DNA from: Coptis chinensis
Taxonomy: Eukaryota; Streptophyta; Magnoliopsida; Ranunculales; Ranunculaceae
Assembly: GCA_015680905.1 (NCBI GenBank)
Contig: CM027385.1
Span: 18,420,501 to 18,484,500, forward strand
Direction: 5' to 3'
Length of the DNA stretch: 64,000 nt
Positions within the stretch are counted from its first letter, which is position 1. Each line of letters starts with the position of its first letter. Shown piece after piece: positions 33,082 to 46,893 of the stretch. The position numbers and the translations under genes were made by a program. A model generated the notes under the pieces. It saw only the letters and a program-made list of their open reading frames with translations. It was not told the origin of the DNA and made no database searches.

Positions 33082-36000
33082 ACTACTAAAAAAAGGGGTT
33101 GTTGTGTCAATTTTTGGTGTGTCGGGTATGGGGGAAATCGACACATCAACGTTTTGTGTCGTTTTGAGGTTTGTTTGTATTAGGATCAGGTTTGTTGTGT
33201 CACTTCATTGAAAACCGACACTACAAGTTTTTCAATTGTATCAGTTCTACTAAAACCAACACTACAACGCAAGCTGTTGTGTCACTTGGGTGAAAATCAA
33301 AATTTTGCTCTTCAGTGGAAAATTTCAAGTATCCCAAATTAATTTCGGGCTTCACAATTGAAGAAACCTCGTCTTTATTCTAACAAAGTTCTCCCCGATG
33401 CTCATCTCTCTATAGTCTTCAAGCCTTCATGAAAACCTCGTCTCCTCTGTCAAACCCTCGCTGTCGAAGAAAGAAGTGAACCAGGTACGCTTTCTCTCTC
33501 ACTCTCTCCTTTTACCCAAACCCTAGTTATCAAATTTCCAAGTTTTTTGTTTTAATTGTGCTCCTTGAACTGTTCAAGTTAGGTTTATTTGGTTCTCTTT
33601 GCTAACATATTTTTGGGAATTAAGTTTTGTGTGGGAACTGTAACTTTGGGATATTTCACTGGTTTGGGGTTTGGTTGGCTAATAAAAAAAAATAATAATA
33701 ATAATCGGTATTAATTAAATTAGTTTCAGTGCTAAGCTTCAGTTTCCCTTTGTTTTGTTTTATCAATTTGTTTTAGTTGTTTATGGGGTCTGCTCTTAGC
33801 TTTGATAAGTTCAGGTTCATTTCTTGTTGAATGTAGTTGATGGGTTTTATTGGAAACCCATAGTTGTGATGGGGAAAATTTATATTGTTAGATTAAAATT
33901 CGATCAGCTAGTTAATTAGGTGTTTTATGTGTTCTGATTGAAAGAGGTGTATTTATTTGTTCGTAGTCATTTTACAGGTGCTTATATTAGTCATATACTA
34001 TTGTCTTTGTTCATATTCACAATTTTTGACCATATTATGAGTGAATTATTGTGATTTTGCAGGTATTGTAAAAATATTCAGCTAAGAGTATCAAAGTTTT
34101 TTGGGGATCTTTGCTCGCACGTGTGTCAACTTCTATATGGATTTGTTGCCCTTCTTTTTATGTGGTAGGCAATTATAAAAAAGTTCTTACTTCTTTGAAA
34201 ACTTATGTTTCCAGGTCGGGGATGGGGACACCTATGGCTAAGCCTTATGTACAACAAGTGAGGTCTTTAATGTTAGTCTGTAAGCATTCTCATTCACTTA
34301 TATCTTTGAAAAGGTTAACCTTAATAAGTGAAAGGACCTTGACCGAAGTTTGCCTCTCTTGCAGCTTAGTTTTGACTTTGGTTATTACTCCTTCATATAG
34401 GTTTATCATTATGGATATATGTTATTTGCTTCTTTTGTGTCGTGCTGACTCTGATTAGTATCTGATCTTATAGCCCTAGTGATGTCAAACCAAGTACTAG
34501 CTTACTCTTAGACATATTATATGTTTCGATGTTAGCATTTTAATATAGCAAACCTCTTAGTGCATTAATGAAGGATCTGTCTGGTTCTTTAGAGCAGATG
34601 TTGTCAAGGTACGTAATTGTAGTTTCTTTAAGCACACATCATTATTCTAAAGTAAGATTTCAGTTACCTTATTTCTTTTGAGTCTGACTTGCATCACCTA
34701 TGGGCAATAATAAGAAAATGAGGTATATACTCTCTCTCTCCCCCTTTTCAATATCTATTTTTATGATTTTCAACAGATATTGGTATGTAATTGGTACACT
34801 TTGTCAGATATTTGGTGAAACAGGGAGAATTGAAGGCAGCTGTAGAGATGCACTACTGGAAAGCATATGCCCTATTTGCTTAATTAAGCTATCTGCTGGT
34901 TAGGTAAAACTTACTACAGCAAAAATTTGTCGTACTCCTTAATTTTCTTATTATGTTTTGTTGGATTAGGTAGGTTTGAAGTGCTTGCAAGCTAGGTTAT
35001 ATTTATCTGGTTAGATGTTTGTGGGTTCAGTAGAAGCCATGAATCTATAGTTTAGTTGTCCACAAGTTTCAGATTTGTATGATTGTGCATTAGCTATACC
35101 ATGAATGAATAATTGTTGTTGTTGCCAATTATCATTAGACGCATTAAGCATGCTTAAGTACACGTTATGTAGTTGGATATTGGAGTTTAGAAAAATATGT
35201 GCTGAGTTTCAGTGGCTTGGTGATGACCATGGTATGCAGCGGCCAGTTAATGTCCTGTAGCGACTTGGCAGTGTCCTGTAGCGACCTCTAGTGTGTCCTG
35301 CAGTAGCCTAGAGTGGCTTGCAGTGTGGACTTTAGAAACATACACCTGAAGCCATACCTTGTAAGGTAGTTACACATGCCTTAGTGATCAAAACATGAGT
35401 TCTTATCGAGTTATGTAGACTCAAGCTAGAAAAACTTATTAACGAATTATGATAATGAACTTACGGGTATGAATGGGTTTAGGTATTTGAAATGTTGGAT
35501 ATATATCTTGGAAGGGTTGATCTATAGAGATTGTATTATTTTGATTTTCAGGTTATGACAGGGTTTAGGTTTTTGAAATATTGAAAATACAGAGGAGACT
35601 CTGTCGAAATTTTTGTAAAACTAAATTATGTTGATGTAATGCCTTGAGATATGTCTTCATGTCTTTGAGATGTGTGTTGGATCTGGAGGCGTTACAACAT
35701 TCAACGAAGTCCATTAGCTTTGCTTCTTGTCTCGCAATGTGCACCTTTAAATGTTATCAATGCTTGAGGCATATACCATATTCTATTTGTTGTTGTCATT
35801 TGGTCTAATGTATGAACCCTCGTTCTTCTATCATCCTAAGTTATCAATTTCAATGTTCAAGAATTGCGTGTGTTTAAGACTTATTTGCATTTGTTGTGTT
35901 TTAATTGTAGTTTCAGTTTGCTAATTCATTATCATGAGTTGATTCTAGGTTTAATAATTCTACATTTATTTTTATTTTTTTCTAAGGGATTTTTTTTGTT

Positions 36001-37119
36001 TTGCTTCTTCCTAGGCATTGTATCCGGCATAGAAGTTTTCCTTAAAAATCATGGGTAAGTACGTATTTATTGTCTACATCATTTTTACAAGTTTCTTGTT
36101 CTTGAATTTAATTTTGCTACCTTAGCTTGGATATAGATATTAGCAACTTAATAGGCCTTATTTGTTTAGTTCATGAACATTTTTTTATGAGTTCATTGAC
36201 TCTAGTATCTTTTCATCTAAGGATTTATCTACTAGTGCATCACGACATAGAAGCTTTTTATATCCTTATCTTTGTAGGCATGAAGGGAAAAGTTCTTATA
36301 GTCTAGTTCAACCTTGATAATATTATCATGAGGAGTCTTCTAATCTTTATTGGTTTGTCATAAACTCGGTTGCTATGAATTGATATGTCTAATCTTGAGG
36401 AGTCTTCTAATCGTTATTGGATTTTGTTGATTGACGATATATTGAATCTAACTAGTTCTTTTGTTTTGTTTTGTTTTTTTTTTTTTGTAGATTGAACTTA
36501 ATAGAATGAGGCTATGATGGCTGGATGGATGCATGGATAAGCTAGACGTGAAGTCATTTTCTCACATGGTGTTAGGCTAGGTTGATTAGATTTTATTTTG
36601 TTGGTTTTGTACGTAAACATTTGAAGTTGTATTTTGGTCAATGGTTGGTTGTAAACTGATGTTGGATGATAATGGTATTATATTTAGTAATGAAAATGAG
36701 TTTGTTTTCCAGACTGTGGTGTTATATAGATGTGGATGGAAATGCTTTTATACATGTCAATTGTTATTGTTGTTCATATGACACAAGAGACATAGGTGAT
36801 CTACTAAAAGTGACACAATAGAGGATCATATTATGTGGGTTTGCATAAGAACTGACACAACAGTCTATTTCTTGTGTCAGTTTCTGCTTTCCCAAGACAA
36901 ATTTGTAGAGGTGTACTACTAAAAACCGACACAAGTAGTATACATGTTGTGTCCGTTTATACTTACAAACTGACACAAGTGTTATATCTATTGTGTCGGT
37001 TTTACAAAAACCTGTTATGTCACCACTACTTGTGTTGCTTTCTAAATATGAAAAACCCGACACATCAGGCTTGTTGTGTCAGTTAAAAAATGACACAACA
37101 AGCCTTTTTTTTAGTAATG
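33082..37119. mobile_element. CACTA transposon, non-autonomous, inserted in the Athila-like element
   Basis: The left end CACTACTAAAAAAAGGGG starts at 33082 and the right end CCTTTTTTTTAGTAATG finishes at 37119. Subterminal repeats are GTGTCGGTTT-type motifs in inverted orientation (33105-33290 and 36840-37100). The target duplication is TTT. The uninterrupted sibling site CCCTTTTTGGATCGATATAG is present at about 63208 in this window. The interior has leader-like sequence ending at a CCAG/GTACGC donor (about 33483) and intron-like DNA with a GCAG acceptor at about 34062, but no recognisable protein and no transposase. This suggests captured or decayed gene sequence. Confidence 0.93.
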
Positions 37120-38221
37120 TTTGGATCGATATAGCTAGAAATTAAAACCTATATGAAATTATTTTCCGCAAGTCGGCCCTCTGAGCCTTTCTTTAGTCTT
37201 TTCATAAACCACAAATCCTTTACTCTTTTATAAAAACAAAATAAAATAAAATCAGCCTACCCATTTTTGAATAAGTCTGAGAAGTAGGATGAAATGGAGA
37301 AAAGAAAATAGAAAGACATGTGGAAAACTAAGAATTTGTTAGTTGCTTCAAATAAGAAAAGAAAAGAAAGTTTTCATCCAAAGAAAAAAATAATAAAAAT
37401 AAATAAAATAAAATAAAAAGTTAGAACTCCAAAAACAGAATCAAAGGAGTCAAAAGCCAAAAGAAAAAGAAAAAAAAATGGCTAAGGATGGAAACAAAGC
37501 GTAGAAGCAAAGTAAGAACAAGGTTTTCTCTAATTACATATTTTGAAGATCCTATTATCTCAGACTTGTCCTTTTGAATATCCATTTCCTTCCTTCTTAA
37601 ACCATCACCTAATCCCTGCAACACCTAATAAAGACCTCTAGCTCAATTAGGAATAGGTTAGTGTGATAGTAAGTGGCAGATGTGTTTGATCGACCTCGGC
37701 TCCTTTGTATGTCATTGAGATAGGAAAAGTGTGCCCACTACACACTGGAGTGAGCAAAACTTGAGTGGAAAAATCAGAGTATTTTTGTCTTGACATATTT
37801 GTGAGGACGTACTTAAGGACGCTATTCCAAAATTCCATAAACGGATCTGTTATTGCATTCCATAGCATAGTTCATTATATATATGTTTATCCGTAGATGA
37901 TTTGATTATTATGCACGTATTAGTTTAGGTTTCGAATTGATTATTCTTTATTCATTGCTAGTGAGATGTATAGATATCTAAGAATAAATAAGGAAATATT
38001 AATTTTATTTCTTAGTCGTTGTAGTATAAATGAAGTTTGTGAGTATCTTCTCTGTAAAACTCTCACGAGGCTATAATTCGTCCACTAGAGAAATCCTAGT
38101 GCTTTAAGGCCTTATTACATATGGTCAATGCAATCGCACTAGGTGAAACGAGATTAGTTAGAACTCCATTTTTGGTCACTTATTTTAATTTCTCATCTTT
38201 GCTTGAGGACAAGCAAAATAC

Positions 38222-38236
38222 TATTTGGGGTTGGTT
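38222..38236 (+). other. Polypurine tract before the 3' LTR
   Basis: ATTTGGGGTTGGTTT immediately precedes TGATAAGAG of the 3' LTR and follows GCTTGAGGACAAGC. Position and composition fit the plus-strand primer site. Confidence 0.7.
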
Positions 38237-39606
38237 TGATAAGAGCCCAAAACTGTAGTTTTAACCCCTTAATAGTATTACATTTAGACCAATTATATTT
38301 ATAATAAATAAGAGTTAGTACTGTTTACGTACTTTTGTGTATTACAGGTCTCGGAGTCAACTATATGAAGAAATATGTCACTTTTGCAATAGAAAGGAGC
38401 AAAAATCAGTTGCTAAGAAGTTCTATGATTAAAGCCCAAGTTTCAAGGAGAAAAAACCTTTTTAAAGCCAAATCAAAGCTGAAAAGCCAAAGTCAGCGCG
38501 GGCAGAAATAGAGCATGAAAGTTAATAGAATTTCCGTAGGCCGTATCTTTGGACTCAGACCTTGGAATTGGACCTATTATATGTCAAAACGACTAGCTTG
38601 GAAAAATATTTATAATGGTCTAGGCCTTGATCTAATCATAGTAGTAAAAGTAGACAAAAGAGTTATTGCAGTAATTTCCAGCAGAGAAACCCTTTTTGGA
38701 CTTAAGTAATTACGTTTTAGGCTTGATTTAGTGGCCCAAAACATAGCTCCAAAGCCCATGCATGAAATTATAAACCTAGCCCTCTCCTATATAAAGAGGA
38801 CTAAGGCAAAACCCTAACTCTTTCCTACCTCTTCTCTTTAGTCTAATCTAGTTTATGTTTTATTAGCCTAGCCACTATTAATACAATGCAAGTTATTTTT
38901 AATACAAGTATTCCTTTAATTATGTCTTCTTCTTCTCATTATCCATTCCATGGTAGTCTAATGAACCATAGTTAAACCTCCATTAGAGGGGTTTGATTGA
39001 AGCTTTGATGAAGACTTGATGTGTTAGTATAGAATAGTTGTATTAAAGAGCTTCAAGTCTAGGGTTTTCTATTTAACAATAAGTAAAATAAACTTAGACT
39101 ATAGGGTAGTTCATTCACCATGAGAATGGGTGTCAACTTCCTCTCATGCTAATTATTAGTTGGCTAGAGATATCATGACTAATTAGGGATAAAAAGACCT
39201 AACCTTTATGTTGAACCTATTGTAAAAACATAAAGATTAGGGTTGCAACAAACTCTATATTAGCATGTTAGGGATTAATCAAGGTAGATTTCAAATCTCC
39301 CTAATTCCTTCTTTATATTCACATCTTAATATTTAATTGCCCTAGTTTAATTTAGAATATATTAAATATCAGTTCTCACCATATTAGTTCTATTTTAAAT
39401 CATTACTCTCATGTTGTTTTATTGTTCATCATTAGTCGAATTAGTTATTATCTAATGCAATTAGGAGTGGAACGAATTCTTACTCTAGTTTTATTACATG
39501 ATAATTGAGAGTAGAACTTTGATATAAAAAGACATGAAAATTATAGTTTACTTCTTCCTAGTATAATTAGCTTAGTAGGAGTAAAAGTGTAATTTGCATT
39601 CTATCA
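38237..39606 (+). repeat. 3' LTR of the Athila-like element
   Basis: The LTR is 1,370 bp, collinear with 17755-19123 over its full length and followed directly by the target duplication CTTAA. It has the same TATATAAAGAGG box (about 38788) and CCCTAACTCTTTCC start region as the 5' LTR. Confidence 0.93.
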
Positions 39607-42600
39607 CTTAACCAGTCATAATTTGCTTTTACCAATACATAATAAATTTAATTTGAGTTCTACTGAAGTAGGAGTGAGTTACAAAAAAGAATGTTCTGAA
39701 CGTGTCAATTTCTTTAGTTTCCTATGCCGAGTATCGTAAAATATTAGAGTTTCATATATTGGAATTTTATGGCATTGCTGATGTCAGTTATTTGGATAAT
39801 CAACCTACATAATGTCTAACTCAACCTACAGTACTACACCGATATTAACTTGACCTATTCGTACATTGTTCAAACACTTTGATCCAAGCTCTATAGGTTT
39901 CTTGCTAAGCTAGCTAAGAATTTTGATAGACAAGGAATTTTGATCATGCATTGTTCTTGATGGGACTTTCAATAAATTACACAAGGAATAATGTATTTTC
40001 GTAAAGGTATTTTTAATTAGTTTCCAAGAGTTCTAAAACTTTTCAATTGAGGTAATTTTTTTTATCCTTATTGAAGATTAGTAGTATTTATGTTTTTATG
40101 CCGATCGTCACGTAGTGAAAACTTCAAAAGTGTTCCAGAAGTAAACTCCTAGGCAACCTAAGGATTCTGGGTTAAGACAACTTCAATGGTCGTGGTAATT
40201 TATGTATAGTGAATCAATAGATATGAAAGATACAATAGTCAACTTTGGAAAGTAATAAGAAGACTTGGTCTGATTTCATTTCATTCCTTATCCTTAGCTC
40301 ATTATACAAGTTTGGATTGTAAACGTGATTGAAACTCATAAGTCATGGGTAGACAGACTTCCAAGATGAGACTCTTAATAACTATTTGTCTTTATCAGTT
40401 TTTTGTTTCTTTCTTCGTTCTAAATATTCAATCACTTGATTTTGCTTTCATTCTAATTAGATCCCTCACTACATAGGTTATGTTGTATCTGCTACATGTT
40501 TCCATTAGCCATGTACTCATCTCTCTGGTCATACACTTGGTTATTTAACATTAATTTTTAGATGAAGGAGGCTTCACTTTACATATTTAAGGAGATAATT
40601 ATAGTGCCAACCCAAACATCGTCTTGGCCGCGACACTTTCTACTAATTTATTGAGGTATGTTTTTTTTAATCTTTCATTAAACTTATTCTCTCTCTCTCT
40701 GCGTGCCTCTATTTAGTAAGATGTGATAGTTAATGATTTGGACTAATGGTAGCAGTTAATACTAACTCAAACTATAGTTTAAACTATTCCTCTTGCAACG
40801 TCAAACATGTGTGGTCATTATATCCAATTCAAGTGATTTCGGAATTTTTTGACAATTTTTGTTTTTGTTGTATTGGCCATGTCATGCCCATATTACAAAA
40901 TCTGTATTCGTTCATTCGGGCTTTTGGTTTCTTTTTTACTCAAAACCCAAAAACTCTACTTCTCTAATTCAGACAACAGATTACCCAATCATATTAGGAA
41001 TGACTATTTTACTTTATTTATACTCTTCTTCTTTTGTTCATTTTTACCAATTTTAATAGTGTTATGAACTTATATCCGTATGAATAATTTTAGAGTTTTG
41101 TTAAATTTTGTAAAAGTGGATAGCTTTCACAGAAACACTTTTGCTGAAACTTCCCAATTTCAAGTTGATTACCCTGAACACTACCCTATGGAGTACTGCA
41201 TGTCCCCTTTTAGCTCTGGGTTATGGTTTTCCTAATGATATTTTCGCCTGAAAACAAACTTCAATCCCACCTATTGCTCTGCATCCATTCATTATGGCAA
41301 TGATCATATGTGTTTTGAACTTTTGGTAAGCTTTTATGGTTTGTGCACTAATAATTTCGTGCTATTTGATTTTCTCCTAACAACCAGATGCAATGTATTC
41401 AGCATTCTATAAAAATGTGGGAAGTTTTCAGTTTAATTTTCAAGTGTTGATTAAACTAATTGGAAATGAAGCTGTGTAGACTTGTGGGTATATTGAATTA
41501 ACAGGTAAGTTCCCATTACAGAAAACTTGCAGCAGGTTACTTAGTGTTTAATGTTCATTGCAGTTTGATAATATGTTACTATTTTGAATATATGTATCTA
41601 TATTGCTTATGTTAAGAAGACGGCACGTGTCAAGAAATTGAGTGAATGACTCAATCTATAGAACATGTGTGTTGTGTGATCCATATTACCGGGGAAGGTA
41701 TCAAAAAGGGAGTTGGAAACAACCGCACCAGTCGTGTACCAGAACCACAATGAGAGATGCTCAATAGATGGTTAGTTGAATTAGACATTGCTGATACTCA
41801 AGTGACATAAGGTAGGATCTGTTCCAACTACGTTGATTTATTTATGTTTGGGAAACCTTGAGATGCTTCTTTTCAAACTTCATTTTATGACTCTGAATTG
41901 CGTTGCGTCTCAAATATTAGACTCTCCAATTGTTCTTCTGTGAAGAAATCTTAAATAGTTATTTATACAAATATGAATTGCCAACAAAACCATTCACCGA
42001 AAGAATACAACCAGTACACCATAATACAATGTCACCTCAAACCCAAAAGATACCTACCTAAACTTCTTTAGGTAGAATCCACTATTTTGCTTCTTACCTA
42101 TGCGTTATGACACTTAATTATTATGTTGTCTTAATAATGTATCACTCTAAGAGAATAACATACGTACAATTTTTTATATGACTACACATTTGGACAAGAT
42201 AAATGGTATTAGAGCATGGCGAGCGATACTTTAATTTACAGTTGATTAGCTTGTATGATCACTTTATTCATATACATTCCATGCAAATAATATAATGCGT
42301 GTCTTGGAAATTTTAGTATGCAAACTTGATTCTGGACTATATTCTTCAATTTTGTGTGTGCAAAATTGGGAAAGAGTTCAATAGAAAGTTGACGTCTTGG
42401 TATGCAAAAATTGTTGCCTTTCTTTTGCAGGTGTAGAAAATTATTATTGAGTAGTATAGTAACATTGTGAAAATATAAAGTGAAATAATCTGGCCTGGTA
42501 ATTAGATGCATCATCCATATGCGGAAGCTTTTGTTAATATTTACCACCATTTCTTAGGCACACCATGTTGTTACTTTCCAATCACCCCACCTCAAATTTT

Positions 42601-44290
42601 ATACAATCCAGTGTAGTAGGAAGAATAAAACAAGTAGTTCTAAACTTCTTGGTATCGCGGTTTCTTTTTTTCTGGTCCCTGCCTCAAATGTTGAAGCCTA
42701 GGATAGTGCGTGAGCTGGATGGAGATAGGTCTTACGTAGTTGATCATGCCCAAGTCATGGAAAACATGAAAGAGGACTTTGAAGTTTGAATGATCTTATT
42801 TCTTTATAGGTTTGATAGCTCTCAATTGTGTCCATAAGTTTGTCTTACATTTTATTCAGTTACATGCAATATTAGTTTCGCTACTGCACCTTAACATAAG
42901 TATGGAGTTGCCTCACAATGTTGGAATTTGGGAAGTTACTCATATGATTGAAACTCTTTTGATTTCCTCTCAAATCAATACTAGAAAACTGCTTTAAGAA
43001 CACTTTTGAAATTTGTAAACATGATTTGACTTCATTTAATGAGCCTTTGGGAAGATGATCTCCAAAGTGTTGTTCAAATGGGTTTCTTTCTCTTTTTTTT
43101 AATAGAAATTTAGTGGTAGCAAACAATAATCGAGGCAGGTTTTATAATGAAGTTTCTTGCCTACCAAATCATTGTAAAAACTACAGTGATTTAATTGGTA
43201 AGCAATGTTTCACCTCTACCACATCGATAATTTGTAATTCTTAGCATTAACTAAGATCAATTATTGTAGTGTCAAAAGTTCAATCTTGAGTTCTTTGATA
43301 GCATCTTCTATGGACAGGATACATTTTTAATAGGCTACCATGGAGCATAAATGGAAAACTTCCTTAACATTCTGAAGTTATAGCTACATGCTTCAAAGAC
43401 ATAACCAATCTTACACATAGGTTTAATTTCATGTACGTAGCCATTGACAAATCGAAACTTCGTTATATCCTCTTACGCCATGGTTGGCAAACCTTTCGAA
43501 GTATGTTCTATTTTACCTTTTGTTTGAAGGAATTGTTCTTTTCTAATTCAAATAAATGTTGATATATGTACTTTAATTTGTTCTCAACCTCTACTTCCTT
43601 TCACTTCTCTGGTAATTATCTAAAAATATCAGCCATGCATGTCTTTCAATAGTCTCTCTGTTGGGATAAGTGGACGAGTCAAACTCATTATATCTTGTAC
43701 TATTGTTCTTCTAACTCATTATGTCAAGCTTCTAATAGATTTTCTTTTTTCCATCTCATCACAGGCTTAATAAGTAATATTTGTAATCCCTTTTGTGTAT
43801 ATGTGCAAATGAATTTTTAAGCAGTTTCTATAAAGCTCCAAAATTGGTTTTTGGTCTCCAAATAATATTATAATATTATGTAACAAAGTGGTTTTTTTGC
43901 GTATAGAATTTTGGGATGGTGGTTTTCTAACTTTAATTTTTCTCTGTCCAAATTATATATATTCTACGCATTGTCTTCTTAATTAGCCTATTCAGTTAGA
44001 CTTTCTTAAAAAAAATTTACTAATTGAGATACACACCTAATCTTTAGCCAATATCATTTATCAGGAAGTGAGATGATTGATCAACGGACTAAACTCTAGA
44101 AAACAACTTGAATCAGTTGGTCTCTATGATTATGCAATCGATCTATTTTCAAATTATGACTCTAACATGCAGTTAATTTGTGACTCTTAAAATACTTCCA
44201 TTTGTAGCTTAAAGTAGCTTTTGTGCTGCATATGATAAAGGAGATATGGTAAGAGACACATGGTCCAGTTATAGCTTAACCACATTAACG

Positions 44291-44480
44291 GTATAAGAAA
44301 GTATCATGTTAGGGCTCAAATCCTTATGAAACTCGGGTTAAAAGAGGTGTCTCATGGGTAAGAAAGTTGTAACGTTTCTGTCTAGCTGCTCCAGCTGGTA
44401 TTTTTTCTAGAATCATCAGAGAAACAATAAAAGAGGCTAATATTGGGTCCATACTACAGTATAAGAAAGTATCATGTTAG
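44291..44480 (+). repeat. Exact 22-bp direct repeat, copies 168 bp apart
   Basis: GTATAAGAAAGTATCATGTT plus AG occurs at 44291-44312 and 44459-44480 without a mismatch. The sequence around the copies is not alike. Confidence 0.85.
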
Positions 44481-46865
44481 TAGCGTAGATCAAGAGTTTA
44501 ATCAACCTCCATTAGGTATAATTCAACTACTTTTTTATATTAAATTAGTAAAGAGTAAGGAATAGCATGCCCGGAAGAAGTGCATAAAGTTGTAAGCTAT
44601 GGGGTCTAGCAATGGGCACTACATGTGATTTGTAGCTATTATATTGTTGCTAAGGTCCTCTACCATGTTTTTAAGGATATAATAACTGTTAGGTAAGGTT
44701 CCTTCTATTTTCCTCCACTTCTCAAAGAACTTTGTACAGTGCCATTTTTTAAAGTAGGCACATATAACTTTTTCAGTGGGTTGACAGTGGGCATGGATTA
44801 ACTCTATACCCATCAGTGTTACGTGCTTAAACACGGGGATCTACATCAGGTAAAGCTTGATGCATTTTGAGTTTATCTTAACTTTAAATTGGAATTGGAT
44901 GGTAATTAAAATATGAAATGGATCCTATTTAGATAGGTATTCATAACTCCATATCTTCTCCCAAATGTCTTTGGCCAAATATCAAGTGTGCCCCATGACC
45001 AACTATTGTTCATAAAATCAGGTCCCATTCTATTAGCCTACCAAGATGCAAGCTGGATTTCCCCTTTGAATGGTGTACCATGCTAGGAAGGATTTTCTTC
45101 ACCATCTACTAATAAAATAACTTGACTATATCAAAACTTTTGGCTTCAAATAATAAAAAGGGCCATTAAATCCTACTTCTACTAATTATACGTTCTTGGA
45201 AATGATAGGCACTTATTAAAATTCCAAACACCTCCCTAGATTTGTTAGTTTCTCATTCTTTTATTATTTAATTACCATGCCCTCAAATTAATAAACAAAA
45301 GTGAAAACCTTTCGATGTTCTCTTGCCCTCCCTAAAGATCACTCCATCTTATTCAACAATAACTCTATGCCCTTTTCCTTCTCAAAATCTTATTACTATC
45401 AACAATAAAAGTAGAAAACAAAATCTATTTTTTTGGCTTTGCAGAAAAATTGGTGTGTTGGTAAGCCTTCATCTGACCAAGTAGGTCTTCAGGCAAACAT
45501 AGACTATGTGCCCAGCTCTCAAGTATTTGTTTTCCATAAAGCATAATTTAGATGGTCTGGTGATTAATCAGTTAATGAGTAGCACACTATTATTACTTTT
45601 AGTTCATAATGATTTTTATTTTCTCATGTTACCCCATATTTTGAAACATTCAAAATACTTGAATCATCATCAACATTAATATGGATTACACTGAATATAC
45701 CACCTTTACTTTGTGTAATATATCAGGTTGATTGTAGCATTGTTCTGAAAGTTGGTTGTCCATGCTACACATCAAACATTGTTTTAAACCATGCTTCCAT
45801 AGCCATGAACCTTTACTACCATTCTAAGGGAAGAAACAAGTGGAACTATTCAACAACACTAGTCTAATTGTTGTAACTGATCCAAGTAAATCCTTTTCAC
45901 AAAGCTTAGGATAATAATTAATACATATGATGTTAATTTATAGTAACTAGATTATTGAAAGGGTTGCACATTTTGTTGAGGCGGTTATGATGCGGGAAAT
46001 GGAGTATGCAACTATGCATGAGTGGAATTGATCAACTGAAGAAGACTGTCTTCCTCCACATAATTGATGTTATCTAGAATAAGCTATGTTTTAGTCTTTT
46101 TTTTGTCTCCAAATGAGATGAACTCATCTCCTTGGTATATTCAGGGATGCCTTTGTTCATAACAAAAAAACAGAAAGAGTATAGGGATATAGGCCTTTGT
46201 TTTGGGATTATTTATGTAGAAAACAATTAGATGGGAATCTATCTATCTCACTCTCACTCATGTATTTATCCTTTGTTCTATTTTATGTGCTATCTACTAA
46301 TTAATCTTAATTTTGTCCATGATATTAACCTTTATTATCATATAAGACTCCAACTAAGTTTACTCTGAACTAAACTTTACTATCACAAGGCATAGGTTTA
46401 CTTGGCTTCTCAAATAGGTTTGAATTTTCAAAATTTAAGTACAACCTCGACTAATTGCAAGAGAGAATTACTCTATATCATGGATCTAGGACACCTACTT
46501 TTTGGCGATGCAAGACTAAAACCACACTCAGTTTTACACCAGATGATGTAAAATTTATTTTTCACTTCTTCTTTACTTCTAACTAACCTCAGATAATATT
46601 TGAATACATAAGTAAACTATTTGTTGGTTAGTACTGAAATCAGCACTAGGTCACTCCCCAGTAGATAGCTTGATGATGGATCATTGTGTATCATGGTAGC
46701 ATGTGGATGGGAAAGTAGATATAAACACGTACTTCTCTAACTGTTGAATAATGTGAGAAAATTGTGAAAGGGTAGTAACTTGTAGAAAGGGTAGCTCTCT
46801 CTGGGTGTCCATATCAACAGAGCCCCAGGAGACAAAAAAGAAAGTTTACCAGTTTTGAGCTCTCG

Positions 46866-46893
46866 AAAAAAAAAAAAAAAAAAAAAAAAAAAA
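46866..46893. repeat. Poly(A) tract, 28 bp
   Basis: Twenty-eight uninterrupted A residues after GAGCTCTCG. It could be the tail of a retrotransposed sequence ending here; the left flank shows no family I know. Confidence 0.95.

Larger units (their letters stand above)
17755..39606 (+). mobile_element. Athila-like Ty3/gypsy LTR retrotransposon, broken, with four insertions
   Basis: Two direct LTRs (17755-19123 and 38237-39606) both open TGATAAGAGCCC and close ATTCTATCA. They are bracketed by the 5-bp target duplication CTTAA (17750-17754 and 39607-39611). Parts in order: a degraded tRNA-Asp primer-binding site, leader, gag region, protease, reverse transcriptase, RNase H, integrase, an env-like region, a long 3' non-coding part and a polypurine tract. 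This order and the RT wording fit the Athila lineage. It is broken by well over a dozen lesions and is a fossil. By eye the LTRs differ at about 7-9% of sites, a few million years at commonly used plant rates. Later insertions: MULE 21236-22663, solo LTR 24345-25890, MITE 32044-32707, CACTA 33082-37119. Confidence 0.93.

Noticed and set aside
36764-37086. Open frames on both strands near the right end of the CACTA element
   Set aside because: They coincide with the GTGTCGG subterminal repeat array and mirror each other because the repeats are inverted.
40746-41067. Three overlapping hydrophobic plus-strand frames
   Set aside because: T-rich DNA gives Phe/Leu/Ile-rich frames in any phase; no family motif or splice context supports a gene.
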